64,000 nt of DNA from Streptomyces composti (GCF_012034205.1 NZ_JAATEM010000023.1:62001-126000); one strand, 5' to 3'. Shown: positions 35,152-43,345, counted from the stretch's first letter. Translations and numbers: made by a program. The notes: generated by a model not told the origin, from the letters alone.

Positions 35152-35835
35152 TCAGTCCGGCACCGGCCGCCACGCCGTCCCGGTCACACAGAACGACTGA
35201 GGCAGCGCCGGCCCCTTCTCGGGCATCATCATCCGCCGGTAGGGCCCCAGTTCGAACCCGGCCGCGCGCAGCGCCCCCACCGGATCCCTGGACAGATGAC
35301 AGCCCCCGGCCAGGGGCGGCCACACCGTTGCGTCCATCGCCCGCTGGGTGAACCGCATGACCGTGCCGCCGCCGGCACCGTGCTCGAAGAAGCGCAGCTC
35401 GCCCCCGGGGCGCAGCACGCGCCGGATCTCCGCCAGGGCCCTCGGGACGTCCCGCACGCTGCACAGCACCAGGGACACCACGGCCGCGTCGAACGCCTCG
35501 CTCTTCACCGGCAGCGCCTCGGCGGCGCCGGGGGCGACGTCCACGGGCACCTGGGCGCGCAGGGCGGCGTCGACGGCGAGCCGGCGCAGGTGGCGCTCCG
35601 GTTCGATGGCGACGACCTCGGAGACGGTGCCGGGGTAGTGGGCGAAGTTCAGGCCGTTTCCGGCGCCGATCTCGATGACCCTGCCGGAGAGGCCGGTCAG
35701 GAGGCGCCGGCGGACGTCGGCCATGTGCATGCGGGTTTCGGCGGCGGTGCTGGCGCGGGCGTAGTAGCGGGCGAACAGGGGATGGTGCACGGCATCCCGC
35801 GGGGCCTTGGTGGATCCAGCTGACCGCAACGGCAT
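35152..35835 (-). CDS. class I SAM-dependent methyltransferase
   Basis: Methyltransferase of 227 residues. The SAM-binding motif I is VIEIGAGNGLNFAHYP (about residues 52-67), motif II VVAIEPERHL, and motif IV FDAAVVSLVLCS with VRRVLRPGGELRFFE-type residues. The profile is that of the UbiE/Methyltransf_11 group. ATG at 35835 with GGGGAGG upstream; a longer reading to 35937 is possible but lacks a ribosome site. Substrate unknown. Confidence 0.9.
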   Translation of the reverse strand: MPLRSAGSTKAPRDAVHHPLFARYYARASTAAETRMHMADVRRRLLTGLSGRVIEIGAGNGLNFAHYPGTVSEVVAIEPERHLRRLAVDAALRAQVPVDVAPGAAEALPVKSEAFDAAVVSLVLCSVRDVPRALAEIRRVLRPGGELRFFEHGAGGGTVMRFTQRAMDATVWPPLAGGCHLSRDPVGALRAAGFELGPYRRMMMPEKGPALPQSFCVTGTAWRPVPD

Positions 35836-36063
35836 CGGTACCTCCCCGGGAACGGGCCCTACCGCGATTCTCCCCCGCGGGGGGCGCTCGATGCGTCCTC
35901 GGTGCGTATCCGGTTGCGTGTCATCCGGCTCGGCCACGCCGCCGGCGGCTTCTCCGCCGGCAGGACACCCGGGGTGGAGGGCTCTCCGGCGCCGACGGGT
36001 CCCGCCGCGCCCACCCGCCCCATACTCCCGGCTACACCCGAGCGGGGGAGCCCCGTCGCCTCA

Positions 36064-36096
36064 GCGGCACGACTGCCCGAGCCGCAGCCGTGCCGC
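36064..36096 (-). terminator. candidate terminator of the bioBAD operon
   Basis: Inverted repeat GCGGCACG / CGTGCCGC (8 bp) with a 17-base loop begins six bases after the bioD stop on the minus strand. The rest of the 266-base gap to 35836 holds GC-rich sequence with no gene I can support. Confidence 0.4.
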
Positions 36097-36101
36097 AGGC
36101 A

Positions 36102-36845
36102 TCAGACAGCGACCCCCACCGGGCCGGCAGCCGCACGAGTGCGGAACGACTCCGCGTCCCAGGTGCCGTCGAGCCGGGGGGCCAGCCATTCCGGAGACCG
36201 GGCCCGGAAGGACGACGCGGGGAGGGAGGCCGCCCCCTCCGGCACGGCACCCAGCAGGGGGACACCGGTGACATCGGGGAGGTCCAGAAGGTTGCAGCGG
36301 GCCGCGAGGTCCGGATCGGCCGGCCAGCTGCCGACCACGAGCCCCGGCACCTCGAGCCCCCGCCGCTGCAGCTCACGTACCGTCAGTTCGCTCACATTCA
36401 GCGTCCCCAGTCCCGCCGACGTGACCACCAGCACCGGCGCCCCGAGCAACTCGGCCGCATCCGCCAGCGTGCCCCCCGCCGCATCGAACCGCACCAGCAG
36501 CCCACCCGCACCCTCGACCAGCACCAGATCGAACTCCGCCGCCAGCTTCGCCGCCCGCTCCGCCACGTCCTCCGGATGCACCGGCGCCCGCCCGGCCCGC
36601 CGTGCCGCCGTCGCCGGGGCCAGCGGCTCCGGGTACCGCGCCAGTTCCCCGGCCCGGACGCCGTCCCCCGCCAGCCGCGCGACCTCCTCCGCGTCCCCGG
36701 CCTCGCCCGGCCCCACCCCCGTCTGCGCGGCCTTCAGCACCGCCACCGACCGCCCGGCCGCAGCCACCGCCGTGGCCGCGACCGCCGCCGTGACGACCGT
36801 CTTGCCGACCTCGGTCCCGGTCCCCGTGATCACCAGTACCGGCAT
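36102..36845 (-). CDS. bioD: ATP-dependent dethiobiotin synthetase
   Basis: Dethiobiotin synthetase of 247 residues, which closes the ureido ring from DAPA, CO2 and ATP. The P-loop GTGTEVGKT lies at residues 8-16; LVEGAGGLLVRFD near 125 is the conserved gly-rich strand and LVVGSWPADP is present. The gene is the last of the bioB-bioA-bioD operon, six bases after bioA. ATG at 36845. It ends 6 bases before the candidate terminator. Confidence 0.96.
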   Translation of the reverse strand: MPVLVITGTGTEVGKTVVTAAVAATAVAAAGRSVAVLKAAQTGVGPGEAGDAEEVARLAGDGVRAGELARYPEPLAPATAARRAGRAPVHPEDVAERAAKLAAEFDLVLVEGAGGLLVRFDAAGGTLADAAELLGAPVLVVTSAGLGTLNVSELTVRELQRRGLEVPGLVVGSWPADPDLAARCNLLDLPDVTGVPLLGAVPEGAASLPASSFRARSPEWLAPRLDGTWDAESFRTRAAAGPVGVAV

Positions 36846-36851
36846 GTCATG

Positions 36852-38132
36852 TCACCCCGCCCTCGCCGCGGCGCACACCGCACGAGCGATGCGGGCGACA
36901 TCGTCGTCGGCCGTGACATACGGCGGCATCGTGTAGATGAGATCCCGGAACGGCCGCAGCCACACCCCCTCGGCCACCGCGGCCCGCGTCGCCGCCGCCA
37001 CGTCCACCTCGTGATCGAGCTGCACGACCCCGATCGCCCCGAGCACCCGCACATCGCGCACACCCGGCAGCCCCGCCGCCCCGGCGAGCCCGTCCCGCAG
37101 CCCCGCCTCGATCCGCTTGACCTCCGCGGCCCAGTCCTGCCCCAGCAGCAGCTCGATCGATGCACAGGCCACCGCCGCCGCCAGCGGATTGCCCATGAAC
37201 GTCGGCCCGTGCGCCAGCACCGGCACCTCGCCCCGCGAGATGCCCTCGGCCACCCGCCGCGTGCACAGCGTCGCCGCCATGGTCAGGTAGCCGCCGGTCA
37301 GCGCCTTGCCCACGCACATCACATCCGGTGCCACAGCCGCGTGCCCGGCGGCGAACAACGCGCCCGTGCGCCCGAACCCGGTGGCGATCTCGTCGAACAC
37401 CAGCAGCACGTCATGCGCGTCGCACACCTCGCGCAGCACCCGCAGATACGCGGGGGAGTGGAACCGCATGCCCCCCGCACCCTGCACCACCGGCTCCACG
37501 ATCACCGCGGCCAGCTCTCCGGCGTGCCGCGCGACCGTCTCCCGCAGATGCTCGGCGTACCCCTCCTCGTACCCGGCGGGCGGCGCGTCCGCGAACACCT
37601 GCCGGGGCAGGGCGCCGGACCACAGCTCGTGCATCCCGCCCTCGGGGTCGCAGACCGACATCGGGTGCCAGGTGTCCCCGTGATAGCCGCCCCGCCAGGT
37701 CAGCAGCCGCCGTTTCCCGGGCCGCCCGAGGGAACGCCAGTACTGCAGGCACATCTTGATGGCGACCTCGACCGACACCGATCCGGAGTCGGCCAGGAAC
37801 ACATGCTCGAGGCCGTCGGGGGACATGTCGACAAGGAGCTTCGCCAGCCGCACGGCGGGCTCGTGGGTGAGCCCGCCGAACATCACATGGCTCATCCGCG
37901 CCAGCTGCTCACGGGCCGCCTCGTTCAGTACCGGGTGGTTGTAGCCGTGGATCGCCGACCACCAGGACGACATCCCGTCGACCAGCTCGCCCGAGCCGTC
38001 GGCGAGCCGCAGTCGCACCCCGTTGGCCGACTCCACGACCAGCGGCTCCCGCTGACCCGGCATCGGCCCGTACGGATGCCACACATGCCGCCGGTCCAGG
38101 TCCAGAACCTCGGAGAGGGACAGCTCAGGCAT
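36852..38132 (-). CDS. bioA: adenosylmethionine-8-amino-7-oxononanoate aminotransferase
   Basis: DAPA aminotransferase of 426 residues, class-III PLP aminotransferase using SAM as amino donor. Substrate-side aromatics MSSWWSAIHGYNHPV, FDEIATGFGRTG with the PLP Asp, and the Schiff-base Lys in GKALTGGYLTMAATL are present. The ATG at 38132 overlaps the bioB stop by eight bases, so the two are translationally coupled. Standard length. Confidence 0.97.
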   Translation of the reverse strand: MPELSLSEVLDLDRRHVWHPYGPMPGQREPLVVESANGVRLRLADGSGELVDGMSSWWSAIHGYNHPVLNEAAREQLARMSHVMFGGLTHEPAVRLAKLLVDMSPDGLEHVFLADSGSVSVEVAIKMCLQYWRSLGRPGKRRLLTWRGGYHGDTWHPMSVCDPEGGMHELWSGALPRQVFADAPPAGYEEGYAEHLRETVARHAGELAAVIVEPVVQGAGGMRFHSPAYLRVLREVCDAHDVLLVFDEIATGFGRTGALFAAGHAAVAPDVMCVGKALTGGYLTMAATLCTRRVAEGISRGEVPVLAHGPTFMGNPLAAAVACASIELLLGQDWAAEVKRIEAGLRDGLAGAAGLPGVRDVRVLGAIGVVQLDHEVDVAAATRAAVAEGVWLRPFRDLIYTMPPYVTADDDVARIARAVCAAARAG

Positions 38133-39345
38133 TGGGCGCGAGATCCGTCCCGGCACCCCGGCGCCGCACCGCGACGAGATCGGGCCGCGGCCCGGACACC
38201 GGCGCCGCCGCACCCTCCTCATGCGACCCGCACGTGTCACCGCCACCCGAGTCCGCGCCGCACACGCCGGCGTCCCCCGCATGCGACCCGCACACGCCCC
38301 CGCCGTCCGAGTCCGCCCCGCACGCGCCGCCCGAACGCACCGCCCGGTGCTCGGGCAGCGTCACCTCGTCGGCCCCCTCCACCTCGAACCCGGCGTCCGC
38401 GATCATCTCCAGGTCCGCCTTCCCCGCCTGCCCCTCACTGGTGAGGTAGTCCCCGAGGAAGATCGAGTTGGCCAGGTGCAGCGCCAGCGGCTGCATGGTC
38501 CGCAGATGCACCTCACGCCCGCCCGCGATCCGCACCTCCGCATCGGGGCACACGAACCGCACCATGGCCAGGATCCGCAGGCACCGCTGCGGCGTCAGGT
38601 TCCACTCCTTGGCCAGCGGCGTCCCCTCGAACGGGATGAGGAAGTTCACCGGGACCGAGTCGGGGTCGAGTTCGCGCAGCGAGAAGACCACGTCGACCAG
38701 GTCCTCGTCGCTCTCGCCCATGCCGGCGATCAGCCCGGAGCAGGCCGAGAGCCCCGCCGCGTGCGCCTTCTGCACGGTGGCCACCCGGTCCGCGTACGTG
38801 TGCGTGGTGGTGATGTCCGCGTACGTCGCCTCCGAGGTGTTGAGGTTGTGGTTGTAGGCGTCCGCTCCGGCCTCGCGCAGCCGCTCCGCCTGGCCGTCGG
38901 AGAGCAGGCCGAGGCAGGCGCACACCTCGACGCCCTCGTTCTGCTCCTTGATCGCCTTGATGGTGTCGGACACCCGCTCGACGTCCCGGTCGGTGGGGCC
39001 CCGCCCGGAGGCCACCAGGCACACCCGCTTGGCCCCGCCCGCGAGGCCCGCGGCGGCCACCTTGGACGCCTCGTCCGGCTTGAGCCAGGTGTACTTCAGG
39101 ATCCCGGCCTGCGAGCCGAGCCGCTGGGAACAGTAGGAGCAGTCCTCGGGGCACAGGCCGGACTTGAGATTGACGAGGTAGTTGAGCTTCACCCGTCGCC
39201 CGAACCAGTGCCGGCGCACCTTTCCGGCCGCGGCCACCACGTCGAGCAGCTCGTCGTCGGTCGTCCGCAGGACGGCCAGCGCTTCCTCGCGGGTCGGCGT
39301 CTCGCGCCGAAGCCCCTTGTCCACCAGCGTGTTCAGCAGGTCCAT
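38125..39345 (-). CDS. bioB: biotin synthase with Cys/His-rich C-terminal repeats
   Basis: Radical-SAM biotin synthase of 406 residues, inserting sulfur into dethiobiotin. The 4Fe-4S ligands C65, C69 and C72 are in CPEDCSYCS, and YNHNLNTSE and GMGESDED are conserved. The core is followed by an unusual tail at residues 342-406 with two copies of the motif CGADSxGGxxCGSH (342-355 and 362-375). ATG at 39345. It leads the bio operon, divergent from bioF. The tail is not needed for the TIM-barrel fold and its role is unknown. Confidence 0.97.
   Translation of the reverse strand: MDLLNTLVDKGLRRETPTREEALAVLRTTDDELLDVVAAAGKVRRHWFGRRVKLNYLVNLKSGLCPEDCSYCSQRLGSQAGILKYTWLKPDEASKVAAAGLAGGAKRVCLVASGRGPTDRDVERVSDTIKAIKEQNEGVEVCACLGLLSDGQAERLREAGADAYNHNLNTSEATYADITTTHTYADRVATVQKAHAAGLSACSGLIAGMGESDEDLVDVVFSLRELDPDSVPVNFLIPFEGTPLAKEWNLTPQRCLRILAMVRFVCPDAEVRIAGGREVHLRTMQPLALHLANSIFLGDYLTSEGQAGKADLEMIADAGFEVEGADEVTLPEHRAVRSGGACGADSDGGGVCGSHAGDAGVCGADSGGGDTCGSHEEGAAAPVSGPRPDLVAVRRRGAGTDLAPNA
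38221..38330. repeat. 60-bp period repeat encoding the BioB tail
   Basis: Two direct copies, starting at 38221 and 38281, match over about 40 of their first 45 bases and encode the repeated Cys/His tail of BioB. The exact 60-base period keeps the reading frame. Confidence 0.85.
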
Positions 39346-39411
39346 GAGAGCCGATCCTGTCCTACCGGACGGTCCGAGGCCAAGGAGAGTTCGTACAACA
39401 GAGCCGGATGG

Positions 39412-39433
39412 CGGTGTGGGTATTGCCACACCG
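39412..39433. promoter_or_regulatory. perfect 8-bp inverted repeat in the bioB/bioF gap
   Basis: CGGTGTGG-GTATTG-CCACACCG, 22 bases, sits in the 146-base divergent bioB-bioF region, 67 bases upstream of bioB and 59 bases upstream of bioF. A second smaller dyad CGGAC-G-GTCCG is at 39366-39376. The position fits a biotin-responsive operator; it does not match the BioQ consensus that I recall, so the regulator is unnamed. Confidence 0.5.
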
Positions 39434-39491
39434 TGCCCCGCCCGGCCTGCCGCTAATGTCTGTGCACTGCCTACAAAAGCCCGGAGGACCC

Positions 39492-40619
39492 ATGGCGTTC
39501 GGCTGGATCGACGAGCAGGCGCGGCTGCGCCGCCGCGACGGACTCGTACGGACGCTGCGGCCGCGCGCCGCCGATACGGCGCTGCTCGACCTGGCGAGCA
39601 ACGACTACCTGGGGCTGGCCCGCCACCCGGAGGTCGTCGAGGGGGCCGCGCGGGCCGCGCGGACCTGGGGAGGGGGCGCCACCGGCTCCCGGCTGGTCAC
39701 CGGCAGCACCGAGCTGCACGCCGAGCTGGAGGAAGAGCTGGCGGAATTCTGCGGCTTCGAGGCCGCCCTGGTCTTCTCCTCCGGGTACGCGGCCAACCTG
39801 GCCGCGGTCACCGCGCTGGCCCCGCACGGCTCGCTGATCGTCTCCGACGCGGGCAACCACGCCTCCCTGATCGACGGCTGCCGGCTGGCGCGGGGCAGCA
39901 CCCAGGTCGCGGCGCACGCCGACCCCGACGCGGTGGGCAAGGCCCTGTCCGGGCACGACGGACCGGCCATCGCCGTGTCGGACACGGTCTTCTCGGTGGA
40001 CGGCGACGCGGCGCCCCTCGCCGCGCTCGCCGCGGCCTGCCGGGAGTACGGCGCGGGCCTGGTGGTGGACGACGCGCACGGTCTGGGCGTGCTGGGCCGC
40101 GACGGGCGCGGTGCCCCGCACGCGGCGGGCCTGGCCGGCGCGGACGACGTGGTGGCGACGGTGACGCTGTCCAAGTCGCTGGGCAGTCAGGGCGGCGCCG
40201 TGCTGGGCCCCGCCCGGGTCATCGGGCATCTGGTCAACGCGGCCCGGACGTTCATCTTCGACACGGGGCTCGCCCCCGCGGCCGCGGGCGCGGCCCTGGC
40301 CGCGCTGCGGCTGCTGCGCCGCGAGCCGGAACGGGCGGCGCGCGCGGGCGCCGTGGCGCGGGAGCTGCACTCCCGGCTGACGGCGCTGGGCCTGGAGGCG
40401 GTGCGCCCCGACGCCGCGGTGGTGTCGGTGCGCGCTCCGTCCCCGGAGCAGGCCGTACAGTGGGCGGCCGACTGCCGGGCGGCCGGTCTGTCCGTGGGCT
40501 GTTTCCGTCCTCCTTCCGTGCCCGACGGCATCTCCCGGCTCAGACTGACCGCCCGCGCCGACCTCTCCGGGGCGGAGATCGATCGCGCTGTACAGGTGAT
40601 CGGCGAGACGCGACCGTGA
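39492..40619 (+). CDS. bioF: 8-amino-7-oxononanoate synthase
   Basis: KAPA synthase of 375 residues, condensing pimeloyl-CoA/ACP with alanine (PLP enzyme of the alpha-oxoamine synthase family). DLASNDYLGLARHP, VVDDAHGLGVLG and the Schiff-base Lys region LSKSLGSQGGAVLG are conserved. The ATG at 39492 is preceded by GGAGG. It is transcribed alone, divergently from the bioB operon, which supplies the other three steps. bioC/bioH-type pimeloyl genes are absent here. Confidence 0.97.
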   Translation: MAFGWIDEQARLRRRDGLVRTLRPRAADTALLDLASNDYLGLARHPEVVEGAARAARTWGGGATGSRLVTGSTELHAELEEELAEFCGFEAALVFSSGYAANLAAVTALAPHGSLIVSDAGNHASLIDGCRLARGSTQVAAHADPDAVGKALSGHDGPAIAVSDTVFSVDGDAAPLAALAAACREYGAGLVVDDAHGLGVLGRDGRGAPHAAGLAGADDVVATVTLSKSLGSQGGAVLGPARVIGHLVNAARTFIFDTGLAPAAAGAALAALRLLRREPERAARAGAVARELHSRLTALGLEAVRPDAAVVSVRAPSPEQAVQWAADCRAAGLSVGCFRPPSVPDGISRLRLTARADLSGAEIDRAVQVIGETRP

Positions 40620-40700
40620 GTCGGCGTGGCACGGCCGTGCGTCGTCCGATGCGGGGGACCGGTGGCGTCGGCCACCAGGTCGCGGATCTCGGCGGATCGG

Positions 40701-40726
40701 CTGGTCCCGGAGGATCAGCGGACCAG
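40701..40726. terminator. candidate terminator between bioF and the DUF397 gene
   Basis: Inverted repeat CTGGTCC / GGACCAG (7 bp, 12-base loop) in the 112-base convergent gap. Moderate stem, no U tract. Confidence 0.4.
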
Positions 40727-40731
40727 CGGGA

Positions 40732-40953
40732 TCAACTGACGGAGGTCAGGAACCGCGCCCAGCTCTCACGGGAGAAGAGCAGTGCGGGTCCGGCCGGATC
40801 CTTGGAGTCGCGCACGGCGAGCAGTCCGGCGGCCGGTGCGGCCGTCTCGACGCAGTTGTTCGCGCCCGTGCTGTAGCTGCTGCGCAGCCACCGCACGCCG
40901 TGCAGTTCCGTGCTGGTGGAGAGGGAGGGAACGGTCCGAGGCGGTGCAGGCAT
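40732..40953 (-). CDS. DUF397 domain-containing protein
   Basis: Small protein of 73 residues with the DUF397 core RWLRSSYSTGANNCVETA and VRDSKDPAGPALLFSRESWARFL. In Streptomyces these pair with a Scr1/WhiJ-type HTH regulator and are thought to act as its partner or antagonist. ATG at 40953 with GGAGGC upstream, nine bases after the HTH gene stop, so co-transcribed with it. Confidence 0.93.
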   Translation of the reverse strand: MPAPPRTVPSLSTSTELHGVRWLRSSYSTGANNCVETAAPAAGLLAVRDSKDPAGPALLFSRESWARFLTSVS

Positions 40954-40962
40954 CGTGCCTCC

Positions 40963-41823
40963 TTACACGCCGGCAGCTGTCCCGGCGATGAAATCCAACG
41001 AGTCCTCGGGCGAAAGGGCGTGGATGGAAAGGGCGTTGAAGGCCTCCGTGTACGCCCTGAGGTCTTCTTTCCGCTCCAGATAGAGGCTACTCGTCAAGTG
41101 GTCGAGAACAACCACGTCCAGATCAGAAGTGCGCGAAAACGAAAAGATGACGAAAGGGCCGGTGACGCCGATGTGCGCCCCGGCCGAGAACGGCAGCACC
41201 TGCAGCCTGACATGGGGCAACCGGGCCGCCTCGATCAGCCGTTGCCGCTGACGGGCCATCACCCCGGGGCCGCCCACCTCCCGGCGCAGCACCGCCTCGT
41301 CCAGTACGGCACTCAGCTCCAGCGGGGGATCGGCGCGCAGCACGTCCTGCCGGGCGAGCCGCACCTCCACCAGCGCGTCCAGCCGCTCCTCCGAGGCCCC
41401 TTCCAGGGCGGCGGCGGTGACCGCCCGCGCGTACTCCGGCGTCTGCAGCAGCCCGGGGACCACGGTGGTCTCCAGGGTGCGCATGGCGCTCGCCTGTGAC
41501 TCCAGGCTGATGAAGTCCCGGTAGGTCGGCGGCAGTACGCCCCGGTAGGCCTGCCACCAGTGATGCCGGCCACCGCCGTCGCCGGAGCCGGCCAGCACCA
41601 GCAGCAGCTGGCGCAGCTGCGGATCGGACACACCGTAGGTGTCGAGCAGTAACCGGACGTCGGCCGGTTTCACTCCGCTCGTCCCGGTCTCGATCCGGCT
41701 CACCTTCGACTGGTGCCAGCCCACCAGCCGTGCCGCCTCGCCACTGGTGAGCCCCGCCGAGGTACGCAGCGCGCGCAGTTCGGCGCCCAGCTTGCGGCGG
41801 CGCACCGCGGGACCGTGCTGCAT
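40963..41823 (-). CDS. WhiJ-like helix-turn-helix regulator (DUF5753) with a TTA codon
   Basis: Regulator of 286 residues. The N-terminal XRE HTH (GEAARLVGWHQSKVSRIETG, about residues 28-47) is followed by the DUF5753 domain typical of Scr1/WhiJ family proteins that affect development and antibiotic production. Codon 58 is TTA (41650-41652), rare in this genome and read by the bldA tRNA, so translation is probably bldA-dependent. The stop is TAA. ATG at 41823 after GGGGAGG. Divergent from the HATPase gene; with the DUF397 gene they form a complete WhiJ-like trio. Confidence 0.93.
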   Translation of the reverse strand: MQHGPAVRRRKLGAELRALRTSAGLTSGEAARLVGWHQSKVSRIETGTSGVKPADVRLLLDTYGVSDPQLRQLLLVLAGSGDGGGRHHWWQAYRGVLPPTYRDFISLESQASAMRTLETTVVPGLLQTPEYARAVTAAALEGASEERLDALVEVRLARQDVLRADPPLELSAVLDEAVLRREVGGPGVMARQRQRLIEAARLPHVRLQVLPFSAGAHIGVTGPFVIFSFSRTSDLDVVVLDHLTSSLYLERKEDLRAYTEAFNALSIHALSPEDSLDFIAGTAAGV

Positions 41824-41898
41824 GGGCCTCCCCTTACTCCCTAGAGGCCGCCCAAATACGGTCTCCCGTCGTAGAGTTCACCGCTTTGGGCGACAGAT

Positions 41899-41908
41899 AT
41901 ATGCATAT
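41899..41908. promoter_or_regulatory. AT-rich palindrome in the divergent WhiJ-like region
   Basis: ATATGCATAT, a perfect 10-bp palindrome unusually AT-rich for the genome, lies in the 211-base gap between the HTH and HATPase genes, 76 bases before the HTH start. It is a plausible site for the HTH regulator; no direct evidence. Confidence 0.35.
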
Positions 41909-42034
41909 CCCGGTGGATCGCTGCCCCGCGCCGTGCGGTGATGGCACTCTGGCGACGAAGCACCAGTGCGGGACCGTACTCGAACCATCCGCTCCGTGTC
42001 GGACTGCGGTCCCGTGGAAAGGGACGACGTCGCC

Positions 42035-42496
42035 ATGGCAGACCATCTGGAAGCATCCGTCACTCTGCCGAGCGATCCAGCCTCGGTCGCCGCGGCCCGC
42101 ACCCATGTGGTGGGCACGCTGGCGGAATGGGGCATGCCCGAGGACACGGAAGTGTCGGACACGGTGCGGCTGATCGTCTCCGAACTGGCCACCAACGCCG
42201 TGCAGCACACCTTCGGGCAGTCGCCCACGTTCACGGTGCGACTGGTCCTCGACCGGGACGAGCGGCTGAGCATCGGGGTGACGGACTCTCACCCCCGGTT
42301 GCCCAAGCGGCTGCCGGCGGCGGTCCAGCAGGACAACGGCCGCGGCCTGGTCATCATCCGCTGGCTGACCGCGGAGTGCGGCGGCCGGCTGCGGGTGCGC
42401 CGCACCAGGGAGGGCGGCAAGACCGTGCTGGTGGAACTGCCGTGGACCGCCGCCCCCGCGGAGCCGGTCGCCACGACGGGTCAGCCCGAGCCCTGA
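42035..42496 (+). CDS. HATPase anti-sigma/regulatory protein (RsbW-like)
   Basis: Histidine-kinase-like ATPase of 153 residues of the HATPase_c_2 (RsbW/AbaA-type) group. The N box is LIVSELATNAVQHTFG, and the D box IGVTDSHPRLPKRLP is followed by DNGRGLVIIRWLTAECGG. These stand-alone ATPases act as anti-sigma factors or kinases of anti-anti-sigma proteins. ATG at 42035 has GGAAAGGGA upstream; earlier GTG starts (41998) would add residues that are not family-like. It completes the WhiJ-like trio with the divergent HTH and DUF397 genes. Confidence 0.88.
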   Translation: MADHLEASVTLPSDPASVAAARTHVVGTLAEWGMPEDTEVSDTVRLIVSELATNAVQHTFGQSPTFTVRLVLDRDERLSIGVTDSHPRLPKRLPAAVQQDNGRGLVIIRWLTAECGGRLRVRRTREGGKTVLVELPWTAAPAEPVATTGQPEP

Positions 42497-42557
42497 AGGG
42501 GGAGTGGGGAAGGGGAAAGCAGCGCGGCGACGCGTTCCCGCGCCGCCGCACTGGTGA

Positions 42558-43031
42558 TCACTTGACCCGGCCGTAATAGACGCTGCTGGTCCAGATCTTC
42601 TGCAGTCGCACGACGTCCCCGGTCTTGGGGGCGTGCCAGATCTTGCCCTTGCCCGCGTAGATGCCGACGTGGTAAATGCTGCGGCCCGAGTGGAAGAACA
42701 CCAGGTCTCCCGCCTTGCGCTTGGAGGCGGAGATGTGGCGCGTCTGGTTGTACTGCTGGGCCGCGGTGCGCGGCAGCTTCTTGCCGGCCTTCTTGAACGA
42801 GTACAGGGTGAGCCCGGAGCAGTCGAATCGGTAGGGCCCGGCGGCTCCCCACTGGTAGGGCGCGCCCTTCTTGGAGGCCGCGACCTTCAGGGCCTTGGTG
42901 CCCAGGCTCGCGGCGGCCGCCTCCGAGGCGGCGCCGGGGATCGCAATGGTGCCGCCCACGGCGGCGAGGGTGAGGGCCGAGGCCGTACCGGCCCGGGCCA
43001 TCAGAGACGGGACACGATTGAGCGCAGTCAT
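42558..43031 (-). CDS. secreted NlpC/P60 (C40) peptidoglycan hydrolase
   Basis: Secreted cell-wall endopeptidase of 157 residues. An N-terminal signal peptide with hydrophobic core (GTASALTLAAVGGTIAIPGA) ends near residue 40. The catalytic Cys71 (FDCSG), His121 (HVGIY) and third polar residue H133 (WHAP) of the C40 family are present. It probably cleaves peptide stems in peptidoglycan. ATG at 43031 with GAAGGG upstream. Its leader carries a c-di-AMP riboswitch, so expression should respond to that signal. Convergent with the HATPase gene. Confidence 0.93.
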   Translation of the reverse strand: MTALNRVPSLMARAGTASALTLAAVGGTIAIPGAASEAAAASLGTKALKVAASKKGAPYQWGAAGPYRFDCSGLTLYSFKKAGKKLPRTAAQQYNQTRHISASKRKAGDLVFFHSGRSIYHVGIYAGKGKIWHAPKTGDVVRLQKIWTSSVYYGRVK

Positions 43032-43047
43032 GCGCAACCCTTCGTCA

Positions 43048-43190
43048 GCCGCCTGTGAAGGATGACCTGTCGGATTCGGGCTGGCGAAGTGGCCCGGCCG
43101 CACACGGTGCGGCTTCACCCCAAGGGCTGCTCGGAACCTCGCGGTTCCGGCGACCCGTCGTGCTTGGGTCCTCCACTCCTGCCGATCCAC
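43048..43190 (-). promoter_or_regulatory. ydaO/yuaA c-di-AMP riboswitch
   Basis: The minus-strand leader of the NlpC/P60 gene carries hallmark ydaO-yuaA elements: GCCGGAACC (43143-43151) with a GGAACC/GGTTCC hairpin (43133-43148), TTGGGGTGAA (43114-43123), a GCCGCAC/GTGCGGC hairpin (43097-43113), and CCCGAATCCGACAGG (43066-43080). In Streptomyces this riboswitch class controls cell-wall hydrolase genes such as rpfA. Exact 5' and 3' borders are approximate. High c-di-AMP is expected to lower expression. Confidence 0.85.
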
Positions 43191-43206
43191 TTCCTGTCGA
43201 CCGGGC

Positions 43207-43242
43207 ATCCGGGCGGCGGCAGGACTCGGCGTCCGCCCGGAT
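43207..43242. other. 10-bp inverted repeat in the hydrolase leader
   Basis: ATCCGGGCGG / CCGCCCGGAT, perfect arms with a 16-base loop, just upstream of the riboswitch on the minus strand. It would form a stable stem in the 5' leader. Confidence 0.5.
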
Positions 43243-43244
43243 CG

Positions 43245-43263
43245 CCCCGCCGCTGCGGCGGGG
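43245..43263. other. 8-bp hairpin in the hydrolase leader
   Basis: CCCCGCCG-CTG-CGGCGGGG, adjacent to the previous stem. On the plus strand it is followed by TCTTGTC, but no plus-strand gene precedes it. It may be a leader stem or a terminator. Confidence 0.45.
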
Positions 43264-43345
43264 TCTTGTCGTCAGTCACGGATCTTGACCCATGGCCCGC
43301 CCGATTTCCCAACGGAACCGGGGATTTGTGTTGTTACTCACCACT

